Positions 1 through 10,275 are shown, numbered from the stretch's first letter. The stretch: 64,000 bases of DNA from Lentisphaeria bacterium (GCA_017456285.1 JAFTJQ010000004.1:62001-126000), one strand, 5' to 3'. A program made the numbers and translations. The notes: generated by a model not told the origin, from the letters alone.

Positions 1-668
1 TTACGATTTTCAAATGATACAAACCAATCCCGAAAAGCAGATTTTTGAGTTACATGAATTTTAACTCCGCCGCCAATCCCTCCACGCTCCGATTGATACC
101 CCTGTGCCGCCAAGCCACGGTGCTGTCCCGGACGACATCCGGTCGGAATACCGTCATGGGATTTATCAAGTCGGTGATATGCACCGCCGTCATCATGGCG
201 GTTGCAAACAATTATGATAAGTTCATTAACGCCCTTTTTAAGGAGTTTGGTTATCTCATAAGTTGATCCGACTGAATACCCTGTCGTATTACCCGCATAT
301 TTGCCGTTGCAATAAACTGCACAGCCCCACATTGCAGGCCCGATTTGCAAAAAAGCCCGTTCATCCGATGCTAAATCAAGTTCAATCTCCTTGCGGTAAT
401 ATCCGCTTCCGACCATAAATGAACTTGCCGCATGCGGAGTAAGCGACTTTCCCATTGGGAAATGAGGTTTTCGATAATCAGGATTAAATCTGGCAGTAAG
501 TCCGAAAAAATCCTCTTCGTCAAAAAGTTCGTAATGGTCATCCCAATAACCGGGGATTACCATTTTTCCCGAATACTCTTTCAATGCCGGCAAATCACTT
601 TTGCCGACTTCAAACTTTTGCGGATTATAGTAAAAATCCCAAACATCATTCAAAATAATATCACGCAT
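1..668 (-). CDS. Glycoside hydrolase family 2 protein, N-terminal part (cut by window edge)
   Basis: An open minus-strand frame runs from ATG at 668 to base 1 without a stop, about 222 codons, and continues outside the window. The protein begins MRDIILNDVW, has no signal peptide, and resembles the N-terminal jelly-roll sugar-binding domain of GH2 enzymes (beta-galactosidase, glucuronidase, mannosidase): early MVIPGYWDDHY, then SGYYRKEIEL, then YAGNTTGYSVGSTYEIT and LLKKGVNELIIIVCNR. The catalytic barrel is not in the window, so substrate cannot be named. It lies 21 bases after the esterase gene and is the last visible gene of the pseudopilin-led operon. A shine-dalgarno-like AGGAGA precedes the ATG. 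The fold assignment is fairly secure; the specific activity is unknown. Confidence 0.75.
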   Translation of the reverse strand, partial: MRDIILNDVWDFYYNPQKFEVGKSDLPALKEYSGKMVIPGYWDDHYELFDEEDFFGLTARFNPDYRKPHFPMGKSLTPHAASSFMVGSGYYRKEIELDLASDERAFLQIGPAMWGCAVYCNGKYAGNTTGYSVGSTYEITKLLKKGVNELIIIVCNRHDDGGAYHRLDKSHDGIPTGCRPGQHRGLAAQGYQSERGGIGGGVKIHVTQKSAFRDWFVSFENR

Positions 669-689
669 TTTTCTCTCCTGATAAATTAA

Positions 690-2543
690 TTAAATAAATA
701 TCGGCAAATTATCCGATTGATTTCCCTCATTTTCGACGTCCAAAATATCATTGACATCGACAAATCTGCAACAAAATCCCCAGGCATTACCTGCTTTGCC
801 ACTTAAACCCATTGTAAACTCATGCTCTCCTGCTTCAAGTGAAATGTCTTTCATAAACTCATCAGGAATCACGGGATTGGCAACATTTTTTTGCGACAAA
901 AGTTCTTTGCCGTCACAGAAAAGCCGAAAATCGGAGTCACTGCCGAATAAAATACGGCAATTAACTGCTTTTTTGCACAAACACCGCCATTTGACGAATC
1001 GGACATAATCACCCTGCTCCAAAACACGCTCAAATTCCAGATAAGTTTTCGGACTTTTTACTTTGCTGAATTGCAATGAAGCAAGTTTATTTTCATCAAC
1101 ATACAATGCCTCAAAATTATCCTCGCCCATCACCGCTTCTGAAACTTCTACTTCAGCAAGAAGCGGAGTGCTTCTGTAAACATCATGGGAAAACAGTGGC
1201 CCGAATGCAGGCAATGGGCGATTCAAATTGTCATAAACATTGCCGATCGCATTGCAGCCGAAAGCATAAGCAACTTTGCACCCCAAAGTGGAAGAAGATG
1301 TCAAAATAATTTTGTCGCCCTCAAGTTTGCATTTAAAGGGGGGGACGCTTATTTTATTGTCACTTCCTGCTTCATGCAAAGAAAAAGTTGCAGCAAGCGA
1401 CCCTCCGCTATGGAGAGACCCTACTACATTTTTTACCTGAATAATTGTCAAATACTCATGGTATTTCTTATTTTCAACATACTCAATTTTGCCGATTTCG
1501 AGCGGGGGATTTTCATTTTCGATTCCACGGATAAAACAAGCCGCATCCGCCATTCTCCGACCTAAAATCGCCTGGGCGTTTCCGCTTAAATGGATAGAAT
1601 CATCCAACTCCAAATCAACTGTCGACACCATGATACAATTACCAATCAAATTGCCGATTAATCTCTGCTTCTCCCGAATTTTGCTCCACCGATTATCCAA
1701 AGCAAAATCATACGCCGTCGCCGTCCTTGCAAGCTGTGCCAAAACTATCGGGAGTTTTTCGTCGCCGAAATCACGACGCATCGCTCTAAATAACTCCAAA
1801 GTCCTTTGAGTATATAATTCAACATTTTCATCCGGCGAAGAATCACTGCACCCCTGATACCACAAAACTCCGGCAATTTTTGACCCATTCATAATAAATC
1901 GGTCATACATCGCCCCGTAGAGAGAATTTTCGCCTTGCTCTTTCAGTTCGGGATTCCAGAGTTTCATATTCGTTCCGCCGTGGGCTGAAGCAATCAAGCC
2001 CTGCGGCACCCCGGTTTTTTTCGCCATAGCCTGCCCGAAAGCAACTCCCGACCCGACACCTTTTATCGGCACTTCGGGGGCATTATCAAATGCATGATGA
2101 CCGCCATTAATCGTCCAGTGAATCTCCGCACAAGCTTTTTCCATATTATGCAAAGGGTCTTGGGCAACACGCCATTGATTATCCAAATAAAATGCTCTGA
2201 CCTCGTCCGACGAGGGCAATGCCTGATCCATATTGCCGATTCCCTGCATATTGGATTGTCCTGCGAGCATCCAGACATCGCCGACCATTAAATTTGAAAA
2301 AGTTATTTCAGTAACTCCGTCACTTACAGTAATTTGATACGCACCACCTGCTTTTAAACTTCGGAGAATCCCGCAAAATTTTCCGTCACTTGAACTTTCG
2401 CCCAAAATCTCTTTTTCACCATTCGGTAAAATCACGAAAACAGTCTTATTCGGAGTTGCTTCACCGCAAATTTTCTGCATCGAGAAATTATTTGCATCCC
2501 GCTGCATGACCATATTATCAAAAAGTCCGCTGATTATTTTCAT
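690..2543 (-). CDS. Sialate O-acetylesterase-type SGNH carbohydrate esterase
   Basis: 617 aa, no signal peptide, probably cytoplasmic. It matches the sialate O-acetylesterase (SASA, DUF303) family: an N-terminal beta-rich domain, then VGDVWMLAGQSNMQG near residue 90, where the Ser of GQSNM (Ser97) is the expected nucleophile. It also has GVLWYQGCSD, the family W-QG block, and DSIHLSG, which supplies the likely catalytic His. The last 150 residues form another beta-rich domain. Such enzymes remove O-acetyl groups from sugars; sialic acid need not be the substrate. A GAGGGG ribosome site lies just before the ATG. It follows the sugar symporter gene by 26 bases and probably deacetylates imported oligosaccharides alongside the CE7 esterase across the divergent promoter. 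A run of seven C residues (coding strand) lies within the gene at 1338-1344. Confidence 0.8.
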   Translation of the reverse strand: MKIISGLFDNMVMQRDANNFSMQKICGEATPNKTVFVILPNGEKEILGESSSDGKFCGILRSLKAGGAYQITVSDGVTEITFSNLMVGDVWMLAGQSNMQGIGNMDQALPSSDEVRAFYLDNQWRVAQDPLHNMEKACAEIHWTINGGHHAFDNAPEVPIKGVGSGVAFGQAMAKKTGVPQGLIASAHGGTNMKLWNPELKEQGENSLYGAMYDRFIMNGSKIAGVLWYQGCSDSSPDENVELYTQRTLELFRAMRRDFGDEKLPIVLAQLARTATAYDFALDNRWSKIREKQRLIGNLIGNCIMVSTVDLELDDSIHLSGNAQAILGRRMADAACFIRGIENENPPLEIGKIEYVENKKYHEYLTIIQVKNVVGSLHSGGSLAATFSLHEAGSDNKISVPPFKCKLEGDKIILTSSSTLGCKVAYAFGCNAIGNVYDNLNRPLPAFGPLFSHDVYRSTPLLAEVEVSEAVMGEDNFEALYVDENKLASLQFSKVKSPKTYLEFERVLEQGDYVRFVKWRCLCKKAVNCRILFGSDSDFRLFCDGKELLSQKNVANPVIPDEFMKDISLEAGEHEFTMGLSGKAGNAWGFCCRFVDVNDILDVENEGNQSDNLPIFI

Positions 2544-2569
2544 AAATCGCCCCCTCTAAAAATATCCTG

Positions 2570-3928
2570 TTAATCCATAACTTTTCTTTGAGGCGGAATA
2601 TAATTTCGCCCTCCGAGTTTTTTCCATTGCAGATAGACCAAAAGCATCGCAGTCATCGCAATTGAAGTTACCGCAAAGTCCCAGATAAACATTACTCGAT
2701 AGCCGAATAAATCAGTTAAATATCCACCCAAATATGCACCCAAAATTACCACAACCGAATTGACCATGCTATTGGCACTTGCGAATTGACCGAATTTATC
2801 CATGGGAAGCATATTTACCAGCAACGGAGTACCTGCCACACCCTGAATTGCATACATCAAAGCCGTAACAATTCCGATAACTCCGAATGTCAGCGGAGTA
2901 TAGACAAAATAATATCCGAAAATATTGGTAATAATAATCAAAATTCCTCCGTAAATATAGAGAAACATCGGGTGAAATTTATCCATTAATTTACCCATAA
3001 AAAATACTGCAACCATCGCAATTATACTGCCGATTCCCATAATTTTGCCGTAAAGTTCAACCGACACGCCGATATCTTTAGTCGCAAAAAGCACATTGTA
3101 CATCCCGCGGCAAATATTCGATGCCTGATTCAAGCCCGTACTTAAAAACAACAATACATAAATGCGATGCCCGAAACACTCCTTGAAAAAGAGTGTAAAA
3201 TATTCCACACCTCGCACTAATGATGATTTACTCCTGTCAATTTCATCATTTACGGGCGGATATTCACCCTCTTTGACCGTCAGCAAAAGCAAAATGTAAA
3301 CCGCCAAGTACAATATCCCCATAATTGCAAAGGTCAATTTAGTATTTTCGACCGATACTTTCAGAAGGAAAAAATTAAACCCTGCCCCGATCGCTGAACT
3401 GCAAATCGTCGCTACCGCAGTATAACGGCCGATAAAGTTTTTGGGGATAACGTCCGCAACCAAATAATAGACCACCGATCCCGGAAAAAGGAATACCACC
3501 TGAAATACCAGCATCAAAACTGCCAATACCCACAATTCGCCGTTAATATTTGCAAATGACGGCACAACCCGATTAATAAAATCAGTAATCTCCTGATAAT
3601 AAGCAATCATCACCAGCAAAATTGCCAGTATCGGAGCAGAATAGATTAAGTAAGGCATTCTGCGTCCGATTCGACTTCTGGTTTTGTCGCTGATTGTGCT
3701 GATTAAAGGGCAGAGGAAAAATCCGATTGCCTGCGGCAAGGTCGCTAAAATTAATGAAATCTGCCGAGCATTTGCCCCTGCTTTATCCAGCAGAATCGGT
3801 TTAACATTCGGCAATAAATTGTAGCAAACCAGCCCAAGTGTTTGAGTTGCAAGCAGCAGCATAAAGCCGACCAATAAGAGCTGGTAAATATTATATTTTA
3901 AATTTCTGACAGTATAAACTTTTTCCAT
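2570..3928 (-). CDS. MelB/GPH-type sugar:cation symporter (MFS)
   Basis: About 452 aa with some 12 hydrophobic segments. The loop DKTRSRIGRRMPYL around residue 85 matches the conserved cytoplasmic loop of glycoside-pentoside-hexuronide symporters (MelB, sucrose carriers). It probably imports the oligosaccharide or glycoside released outside the cell. Two start codons are possible. An ATG at 3934 overlaps the stop of the upstream gene but has AAGGA only two bases away; the ATG at 3928 has that AAGGA eight bases upstream, so 3928 is preferred. The overlap implies translational coupling with the GH95-like gene. Substrate is unknown; the enzymes nearby suggest an acetylated, possibly fucose-containing glycan. 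Confidence 0.8.
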   Translation of the reverse strand: MEKVYTVRNLKYNIYQLLLVGFMLLLATQTLGLVCYNLLPNVKPILLDKAGANARQISLILATLPQAIGFFLCPLISTISDKTRSRIGRRMPYLIYSAPILAILLVMIAYYQEITDFINRVVPSFANINGELWVLAVLMLVFQVVFLFPGSVVYYLVADVIPKNFIGRYTAVATICSSAIGAGFNFFLLKVSVENTKLTFAIMGILYLAVYILLLLTVKEGEYPPVNDEIDRSKSSLVRGVEYFTLFFKECFGHRIYVLLFLSTGLNQASNICRGMYNVLFATKDIGVSVELYGKIMGIGSIIAMVAVFFMGKLMDKFHPMFLYIYGGILIIITNIFGYYFVYTPLTFGVIGIVTALMYAIQGVAGTPLLVNMLPMDKFGQFASANSMVNSVVVILGAYLGGYLTDLFGYRVMFIWDFAVTSIAMTAMLLVYLQWKKLGGRNYIPPQRKVMD

Positions 3929-3933
3929 AATCA

Positions 3934-6213
3934 TTATCCTTTAGCTAATTCTGCACTCATATTTTTATCCATTGTCAGAACAAAAATTTGCTCAGTAAAT
4001 ATCTCTTGCTTGTTGTTAGAATAATTAACTTGACATTTTTTAGGGAACCACGGGTTTTCAATTTTAATTGTCCCTCCCACTTCAGCAAAAATAGAAATGC
4101 TTTTTACTTCATTGGTTCCTTTTTCTGCACTGATCAAAAATGCTCCATCAGCTCTTAAATTTTTAAATGAAGCACTCTGTTTTTCGGGAATACCTTGAAA
4201 AATTTTTACTGTTCCATTAATGCTGAACATCAACATATCAGCCAATGCACCAACAATTCCAAGAGACTCTGTCCACCCGCCACGATAATTATGTGTCGCT
4301 ACTGTCATCGCTCGCAACATTCCATTTGGAAGTTCCCAACGTTTCAAAAATTTTAACAAATCAGCATACCAAGTATCTTTTTGCCACACACCACTCCTCA
4401 AAAAAATTGAAAATTTATAAGGCATTTGACCAAAATACGCATCATGGAATCTATTACCGACAATAAAGAAATCCGGAAGCTCTCCAGCTTGCGGAACTAC
4501 TCCGTCAAATGCAGAAAATTCCGGATAATTACCACTTTCCAGCATAAAAGTAACTTGCGGAATTTTTTGGCTGATTTCATGCCATTTTTCGGCTCTCTCT
4601 TTATCGAGTCCTAATACATTTGCGGCGTCTGCTGCTGCATGCAATGCAAATGCTCCATGCATAAGGACTTGCATTTTGTCATAAGCCCCTGCCCTGCTAA
4701 ACTCACTTTCGCCTTGATTAGATGGATATGAATGGTAGTATCCATCATTACCCAAATGCAAAAAATTCTCATAAAATATTGCAAATTTTTTAAGTGCAGG
4801 ATAACCATAATCAACTAAAAACTTTTTATCCATTGTTAATTTCCAGCGACGATAAAAATACGCTGCTACCCAACCTGTCATATATGCCATTCTGCCAAGA
4901 GGCAAGTAACCATAACAATCATCTTGCATATCAATTGGATAACCGCAAAGCTGAATAAAACAGCCGCCGTCAATATTATAATAATCACGGGAAATTTTTT
5001 CTCCAAGTTTAACTAATGATTTTATACCCTCAAAATATGCATCTCCCGTCTCAATATGATTAGTTTCATAGTCGCCCAAAAAGATTGATTGATAATTATA
5101 ATTCATGTGGAAATCACCCTTCCACTGAGCATAATCCAATAAAGTTGACGGCATAAATAATCCCGGTGGCAATTTATTTGCTTTCAGCACACATTTTTTT
5201 GCATATAACGAGCCATAAAAACACTTATTCAAAAAGTCGTCTCCCAAATCAACTTCTGACTTACTCATAAATTTTGCAGTTTCAATAGCTGTCAAATCTG
5301 CTGTTGTTTTATAAGATTTATCACCAAGAGCCTTCAACGCATCTTCACGGCTGTCAGTTGAAATTCCAACAAAGAACTCTCCGGACATTGCCTTGCGTTG
5401 AGGAAGTTGCCGCAAAAAGCTATCCGATGAATTGCTATTTGTATTTTCATCTCCACTTAGAGCGAGAAAAAGTTTCCCGCCATCAGGATTTATTTGTTCT
5501 AAAACATTATCCTTTATCTGGGCAGCAGGAAGTGATGGGAAGCCAACATATTGAAAATATCTACACCCATGCTCTAAAAGTTCTTTCTCGGCAAATTCTG
5601 TAATCGAGAGTTCTTTTTCTCTAAAGCAAGTCGCATAAACTAATGGTAAATTCGGGAAACCATGAAAGAAACAATTATATATATTTTCATCAGTATAGTT
5701 TTCTAATTTCCACTTAATTGCCAATTGGTTTAATTCCGGATGAATTACTGCTGACAAAATAAATTTCGCACCATCATAATTAGTATATTCAATTGTTAAC
5801 TCACCATTTTCCATATCCAATTTTTGCAACCATGTACAATCATGCCAATCTGCAGGGATATGAATATATAAGTTACCAGCCCTTTTAGGCATAGGAGCAG
5901 AACATTTTTGAGAATAAAATGATTTACATATCTCTCGTTCCCGTTCTGTTATGTTATCGCCCTTAAGTTGAAAGGTTACACCATCTATTGTTGCCCCTTT
6001 TTCAATTAACTTTTTTAATTCCTCAATATTAGCAGGCTTAGGATTTTGGGAGAAATCAATTCTGCGGTCCCAAAAATCACTTTTGCCCAATTGAAAAACA
6101 ATTTTGCCGGGTTTTTGATAGCAACTTACAGAAAAATCACCATTACCGAGGAGAAGTCCCTCCTCGGCAAGGTAAACTGGTTTATTTATAACTATTGAAT
6201 GATCCTTTTTCAT
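3934..6213 (-). CDS. GH95-like glycoside hydrolase, (alpha/alpha)6 barrel
   Basis: 759 aa without a signal peptide. The start, EEGLLLGNGDFSVSCYQ then KSDFWDRR, resembles the opening of GH95 alpha-L-fucosidases and related barrels, where a GNG-x-G segment leads the N-terminal beta-sandwich. A helical domain with many aromatic residues follows (YAQWKGDFHMNYNYQSIF, GRMAYMTGWVAAYFYRRW, GYYHSYPSNQGESEF) and ends in a small beta domain. This fits an intracellular exo-acting hydrolase. GH95 is the nearest family I can name, but GH65, GH63 or an unnumbered relative are possible, and I did not fix the catalytic residues. It lies five bases after the large secreted protein and its stop overlaps the transporter start codon, so it is part of the operon. 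Confidence 0.55.
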   Translation of the reverse strand: MKKDHSIVINKPVYLAEEGLLLGNGDFSVSCYQKPGKIVFQLGKSDFWDRRIDFSQNPKPANIEELKKLIEKGATIDGVTFQLKGDNITEREREICKSFYSQKCSAPMPKRAGNLYIHIPADWHDCTWLQKLDMENGELTIEYTNYDGAKFILSAVIHPELNQLAIKWKLENYTDENIYNCFFHGFPNLPLVYATCFREKELSITEFAEKELLEHGCRYFQYVGFPSLPAAQIKDNVLEQINPDGGKLFLALSGDENTNSNSSDSFLRQLPQRKAMSGEFFVGISTDSREDALKALGDKSYKTTADLTAIETAKFMSKSEVDLGDDFLNKCFYGSLYAKKCVLKANKLPPGLFMPSTLLDYAQWKGDFHMNYNYQSIFLGDYETNHIETGDAYFEGIKSLVKLGEKISRDYYNIDGGCFIQLCGYPIDMQDDCYGYLPLGRMAYMTGWVAAYFYRRWKLTMDKKFLVDYGYPALKKFAIFYENFLHLGNDGYYHSYPSNQGESEFSRAGAYDKMQVLMHGAFALHAAADAANVLGLDKERAEKWHEISQKIPQVTFMLESGNYPEFSAFDGVVPQAGELPDFFIVGNRFHDAYFGQMPYKFSIFLRSGVWQKDTWYADLLKFLKRWELPNGMLRAMTVATHNYRGGWTESLGIVGALADMLMFSINGTVKIFQGIPEKQSASFKNLRADGAFLISAEKGTNEVKSISIFAEVGGTIKIENPWFPKKCQVNYSNNKQEIFTEQIFVLTMDKNMSAELAKG

Positions 6214-6218
6214 AATTT

Positions 6219-9200
6219 TTACCGATTAAAAATAATTTCATCTTTCAAATATTTGCCGTTATAAAGTTTTACGATAACCTTCTTTGCTCCGTCTTTCAAT
6301 TGGATTTTTAATTCGCCATTGTTAAATTCCAAATTTTCAGGAGGATTTTTGAAAGTATCAACATCATAGATGATTTGACAAGTCATTAACGGCTTATCGC
6401 ATTTAACGGTTAATTCATTACCGTTAATTTCAGCATCCATTGATTTTTTGAAACGGGTAATAACCGCTACACTCTTGTCGGCGACTTCACCTGTGATCAC
6501 GAGTTTGCCATTGCGTTCTTCACAAGCAAATTCATTATCATTATAGAGTTCCACATAGCGGTAATCATCAGAAACTTCGCCGTCAACTGCTAAAAGTTCT
6601 TTTTGAGCTTTGCCTGAACGGTTAAGGAGAGTCCAAACCTTTTTGCTGTCATCTGCACCGCCGAAGTAGTTTGCGAAAGTCCCTTCATTCAAAGTCGGAA
6701 TTAAAGGAGTTCTTTCGCTGCCTTCTGCTTCGGTGCAATCACTGTTTTCTTCCAAAGTTCTGAAAGCCTGAATTGCCAGAGTTGAGGTGCAGGCAAAACC
6801 GCAGGAGTTAAATAAACTCATCAAAATTCCCTCTTGGGTATTAGACGGTCCATGAATCCAAGTTTTAATTTCCGGGAAGTAGAAGTGAGTGAAAACCGTC
6901 ATATATGCATTCAAATTACGGAAGTGTCCCCACTGCGGAGATTCTGAAATCCAGCAGATATTTTCAGCGAAAAATCCGTCGTGATACTGTGAATTGTAAT
7001 CGCTTCCAGAGTGTTCCACTGTAACAATTTTTTCAGGTGAAACATCATAGATTGCCTTGCGGAAAGTTTTTACGGATTCCGCCTGCATTTGCGGATTGAT
7101 AGTACCTCTCAAAGTTCCGTCATAGTGAGCATGTTTATCATTGTAACAAGGTTCAACTCGACTCAAAACGTCCATACGGATACCGTCACTGTCGGTTTCA
7201 GAGACAATTTTTGCCCAAACTTTGCTGAAATGATCCGCCCAGCCTTTTTCCAAATCACAGAAGAACCAACCCATATCGTCCCCGGTATAACTGGTTTTGT
7301 AGTAACCGGGAGCACTCATCATCGCCCAGTCTTCTGATTTGTCATAAATTTCAGTACCTTTAGCACAAGCCTGGAGGAAAGTGTACCAAATAACTCTGCC
7401 CTGTTTTGAATGAATCAAATCAACTTCATTCCGCAAAGCAGGCAAACCTCCTCTGCCCTCATGGTACTTGTAATCACCGAAGTGACGACGATTAATTACC
7501 GGAACACCTGTTTTGCTGAGATCTTCAGTCGGAATATCATATTCAGCAGGGACATCCCAGATATAAGCCATTTCCTGAAGCGTATTTTTCTCCAAGTGAG
7601 TCATTGATTTACCGTAACTGTACTCATTGGCTTTTTTGTTGTAGAAACCGCGAGAGGGAGAACGGCTGTACATCCACAACCCGCTGTGCGGATGTGCAGA
7701 AAGTGCAGAGAATAACTCCATGTACCAGCGTGGAACCTTAATCGGTTTTTCAAACCAAGTATGTACAAAATCTGAATAACTTTTTAACCCTGCCTGCCAA
7801 ATTCCGGAATTAACACCGATTGTAGCATCAGGCAAAGCAAAGTTTGATTTCGGAGCCATCTCTTTATCCAAGTGACGCCAGCCGAGTGAAGTTCCCAAAG
7901 CATTCTGGTTAAAGATTGCTCCCGTACATTCCGGCCATGAGATAATATTGTAACTGTACATTTGAGCATCTTTGCTTGAGCGGTGAGTCAAATGCAGAAT
8001 ATTCGGATAACCGTCACTTGAACGGCTGTAAGCATAAACCCCGCCGCCTGCAACCGGACTCCAGACGCTCATTAACTGCATAAAGCAGGTTTTGCCGTAA
8101 ATCTGGCGTAATTCACAGTCCAAACGACCTGCCATACCTGATTCCATCGGGAAGAAAAATTCATCATCGGTAATTTTTTCACCTACTTGAATTTTATCTA
8201 AAACCGGCACACAGAAACTTACGGTTTGTTTTTTATCAGCCAAGTTGGTAAATTCAGATTTTACTCTGATTTCAGGAGAATTTGCTTCGCCGCTTATTTC
8301 CAAAACTCCGGCAATATTTCTTGTACTGTCTTTAACTTTGATAAGAAGTTTTTCGCCTTGTTTTTCAAAAGACGTTACCGAAAAAGCATTATTCGGCAAT
8401 AAGTTGCCATCGACAAAAGCACCAATAAATCTGCTTGGTTCACGCAAAAGATTTTTGTTGAGAAATTTACTATATAATTCTTTTAATTTCAAACCGCCGT
8501 CATTAGTAAAAGTATAACGGTAGAAACCATTTTCAATTACTGCAGAATTTTGAGAAGCGACAACTTTTACTGCTTCATTTGCATTTGCAACTGCATTAAC
8601 TTTTGCTGCTTTAGGCACGGGGATTTCTACTCTTTTTGCCTTTTTGTCTGCTTGAGTGTTGCGTGCAGGGTGAGTGCTTTTAGCACCGCCTGAAATTTTG
8701 ACGGAATCAAGCGAGAAAGATGCTTCAGTTTTGGAGGTATTCAAAGCACAAAAAAAGGTCAAGTTATCATCGGGATTAGCCTTTGAATCAGTCAATCTGC
8801 CACGAGAAAGTCCGTCAATAAAAAGTTCAACTCCGGTCATATCCCAAACAATTTTAAGTTCATACCACTTTCCCTGCTCCAAACTGCCGGTACGAATACG
8901 CATCAGGTCTTTTTTGGAGATTGAAGTGCCATTTTTTTTCATGTACAAGTGACCATTGCCTGAACCATTGAACATGACCCACGCAGAACTATTGTGCCAC
9001 GGCTTCATTTCGACGAAACCGATATAAACATTGATGCCTGAGCCGATATTATTAAGTCTGATTTTAGCAGTGAAAGTTCCGCTTGAGAATTTCTCTTTTG
9101 AGTACATTCTGACTTCACCGCCGCCGGGACGTGAACCGAGAGTAAGCACTCCGTCAGTACACTTAATCAATCTTTTCGGGCCCTCAAAAATCCACGGATT

Positions 9201-9353
9201 GAGTTCAGGGTGATCCTCAATTGCCACGGTTGAGCGTTCAAGCTGAATTGAGTTGAAATTGTCATTAATTTCAATATTTTTAGCATTTACCTGCGATAAT
9301 GCCGTTGCCGCCAGAAAAAAGGCACAGCAAAGCTTGGATATATATTTTTTCAT
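6219..9353 (-). CDS. Large secreted two-domain protein: LamG-like domain plus probable TIM-barrel hydrolase
   Basis: 1044 aa. The N-terminus, MKKYISKLCCAFFLAATA ending in VNAK, is a signal peptide. Residues about 30-220 look like a concanavalin/LamG-type beta-sandwich (SSGTFTAKIRL, WYELKIVWDMTGVELFIDG). A linker follows, then a beta domain from about 275 (IENGFYRYTFTNDGGLKL) and a long barrel-like part with WYMELFSALSAHPHSG, ETDSDGIRMDVLSR and VTVEHSGSDYNSQYH, in which Asp and Glu are candidate catalytic residues. The architecture recalls DUF6259-type putative glycoside hydrolases of Lentisphaerota, but this is not verified. It is the only clearly exported enzyme of the operon and follows the pseudopilin by 45 bases, so it probably makes the first cut on an extracellular or periplasmic glycan. 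Confidence 0.5.
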   Translation of the reverse strand: MKKYISKLCCAFFLAATALSQVNAKNIEINDNFNSIQLERSTVAIEDHPELNPWIFEGPKRLIKCTDGVLTLGSRPGGGEVRMYSKEKFSSGTFTAKIRLNNIGSGINVYIGFVEMKPWHNSSAWVMFNGSGNGHLYMKKNGTSISKKDLMRIRTGSLEQGKWYELKIVWDMTGVELFIDGLSRGRLTDSKANPDDNLTFFCALNTSKTEASFSLDSVKISGGAKSTHPARNTQADKKAKRVEIPVPKAAKVNAVANANEAVKVVASQNSAVIENGFYRYTFTNDGGLKLKELYSKFLNKNLLREPSRFIGAFVDGNLLPNNAFSVTSFEKQGEKLLIKVKDSTRNIAGVLEISGEANSPEIRVKSEFTNLADKKQTVSFCVPVLDKIQVGEKITDDEFFFPMESGMAGRLDCELRQIYGKTCFMQLMSVWSPVAGGGVYAYSRSSDGYPNILHLTHRSSKDAQMYSYNIISWPECTGAIFNQNALGTSLGWRHLDKEMAPKSNFALPDATIGVNSGIWQAGLKSYSDFVHTWFEKPIKVPRWYMELFSALSAHPHSGLWMYSRSPSRGFYNKKANEYSYGKSMTHLEKNTLQEMAYIWDVPAEYDIPTEDLSKTGVPVINRRHFGDYKYHEGRGGLPALRNEVDLIHSKQGRVIWYTFLQACAKGTEIYDKSEDWAMMSAPGYYKTSYTGDDMGWFFCDLEKGWADHFSKVWAKIVSETDSDGIRMDVLSRVEPCYNDKHAHYDGTLRGTINPQMQAESVKTFRKAIYDVSPEKIVTVEHSGSDYNSQYHDGFFAENICWISESPQWGHFRNLNAYMTVFTHFYFPEIKTWIHGPSNTQEGILMSLFNSCGFACTSTLAIQAFRTLEENSDCTEAEGSERTPLIPTLNEGTFANYFGGADDSKKVWTLLNRSGKAQKELLAVDGEVSDDYRYVELYNDNEFACEERNGKLVITGEVADKSVAVITRFKKSMDAEINGNELTVKCDKPLMTCQIIYDVDTFKNPPENLEFNNGELKIQLKDGAKKVIVKLYNGKYLKDEIIFNR

Positions 9354-9398
9354 AATTTATTCCTTAAAAATTTTTATATATTTTTGATTTTTGCAGAC

Positions 9399-10124
9399 TT
9401 ATTTGAAAGTTCCTGCTACGCCGTCAATCCAAATATTATTACGACTGTTTTTCGCATAATAAGGATAGTTGGAAGCCAAGTCTGCAGGAGTAAATGAATC
9501 TGCATGACCGTCAACAAATCCCATATTAACTCTGCCTGAGTGACCGCAACTGATACGATTATTTTCAGCACTCAAGTTGTAAGTATTCCAGCCTGCATTG
9601 TCATTTCCACCACGGAAAGCCTCGGTACAAACCAATGCTTTGCCTGCATCTTTAAGCGATTTGGTATTCAATGACCAACCATTACCGCTGCCGTATTTAA
9701 CAATTGCATTAGTTACAACGCCATTGTCATCACAGTAGGAGAAGTGTACACTCGGAGCACAAGGCAGAGCAAAAGAGCGATATGCCTCATTCGGATTTGT
9801 ATTGCTCGGACAGCCGGCTGCCTTTAAGTCCATATATTTCTGATCCTCTGCCCAAGCGGTCTGACCATGATTTTTATGAGTAACGATATTCCAGAAGTTA
9901 TCATATCCGCCGCCATTTTGAGCTTGCATAAGGACTTCCCCATTGTGGTCATCAGCATATTGAGCGAAAGTCAAAGCACATTGTTTCATATTGCTGATAC
10001 ATGAAATTGCACGGGCTTTTTCGCGAGCTTTATTGAGTGCGGGAAGCAACATTCCTGCGAGAATTGCGATAATTGCGATTACAACCAAAAGTTCGATAAG
10101 GGTAAAATTCATAATTTTTTTCAT
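9399..10124 (-). CDS. Prepilin-like H-X9-DG pseudopilin, first gene of the glycan operon
   Basis: 241 aa. The N-terminus is a type IV pilin/pseudopilin helix, [18 protein letters not shown], starting at residue 7, with Glu at position 5 of the mature form. The residue before the Phe is Asn rather than the usual Gly, so processing may be unusual. The head contains a Cys after the helix (SCISN), a second block AGCPSN and a C-terminal [13 protein letters not shown] matching the H-X9-DG motif. Proteins of this kind are greatly expanded in Lentisphaerota and Planctomycetota; their role is not settled. It is the promoter-proximal gene of the operon running down to base 1, 45 bases ahead of the secreted hydrolase. 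A good ribosome site, CAGGAG, precedes the ATG. I infer a surface or periplasmic glycan-capture role. Confidence 0.85.
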   Translation of the reverse strand: MKKIMNFTLIELLVVIAIIAILAGMLLPALNKAREKARAISCISNMKQCALTFAQYADDHNGEVLMQAQNGGGYDNFWNIVTHKNHGQTAWAEDQKYMDLKAAGCPSNTNPNEAYRSFALPCAPSVHFSYCDDNGVVTNAIVKYGSGNGWSLNTKSLKDAGKALVCTEAFRGGNDNAGWNTYNLSAENNRISCGHSGRVNMGFVDGHADSFTPADLASNYPYYAKNSRNNIWIDGVAGTFK

Positions 10125-10252
10125 TTTTTAATCTCCTGATTTTTTGTTAATTACTTTACCATCTTTTTGCCGAATTAAAAATTGGCAACTACATTAATTT
10201 TAGTTCAAACTTTCTCTATACCTCCTATAAGTTAAATTGTTTGTAAGTTACT

Positions 10253-10275
10253 TATTTTGTTTTTAACAAAATAAC
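10253..10275 (-). repeat. Perfect inverted repeat in the long leader of the pseudopilin operon
   Basis: TTATTTTGTT, three bases, then AACAAAATAA: a 10-bp perfect stem in the 5' leader, about 130 bases before the pseudopilin start. It lacks a following U-run in transcription direction, so it is not an evident terminator. It could be an mRNA stabiliser or an operator dyad. Confidence 0.5.

Noticed and set aside
1185-1565. 126-codon plus-strand frame
   Set aside because: Antisense to the esterase gene at 690-2543 with no ribosome site or recognisable motif.
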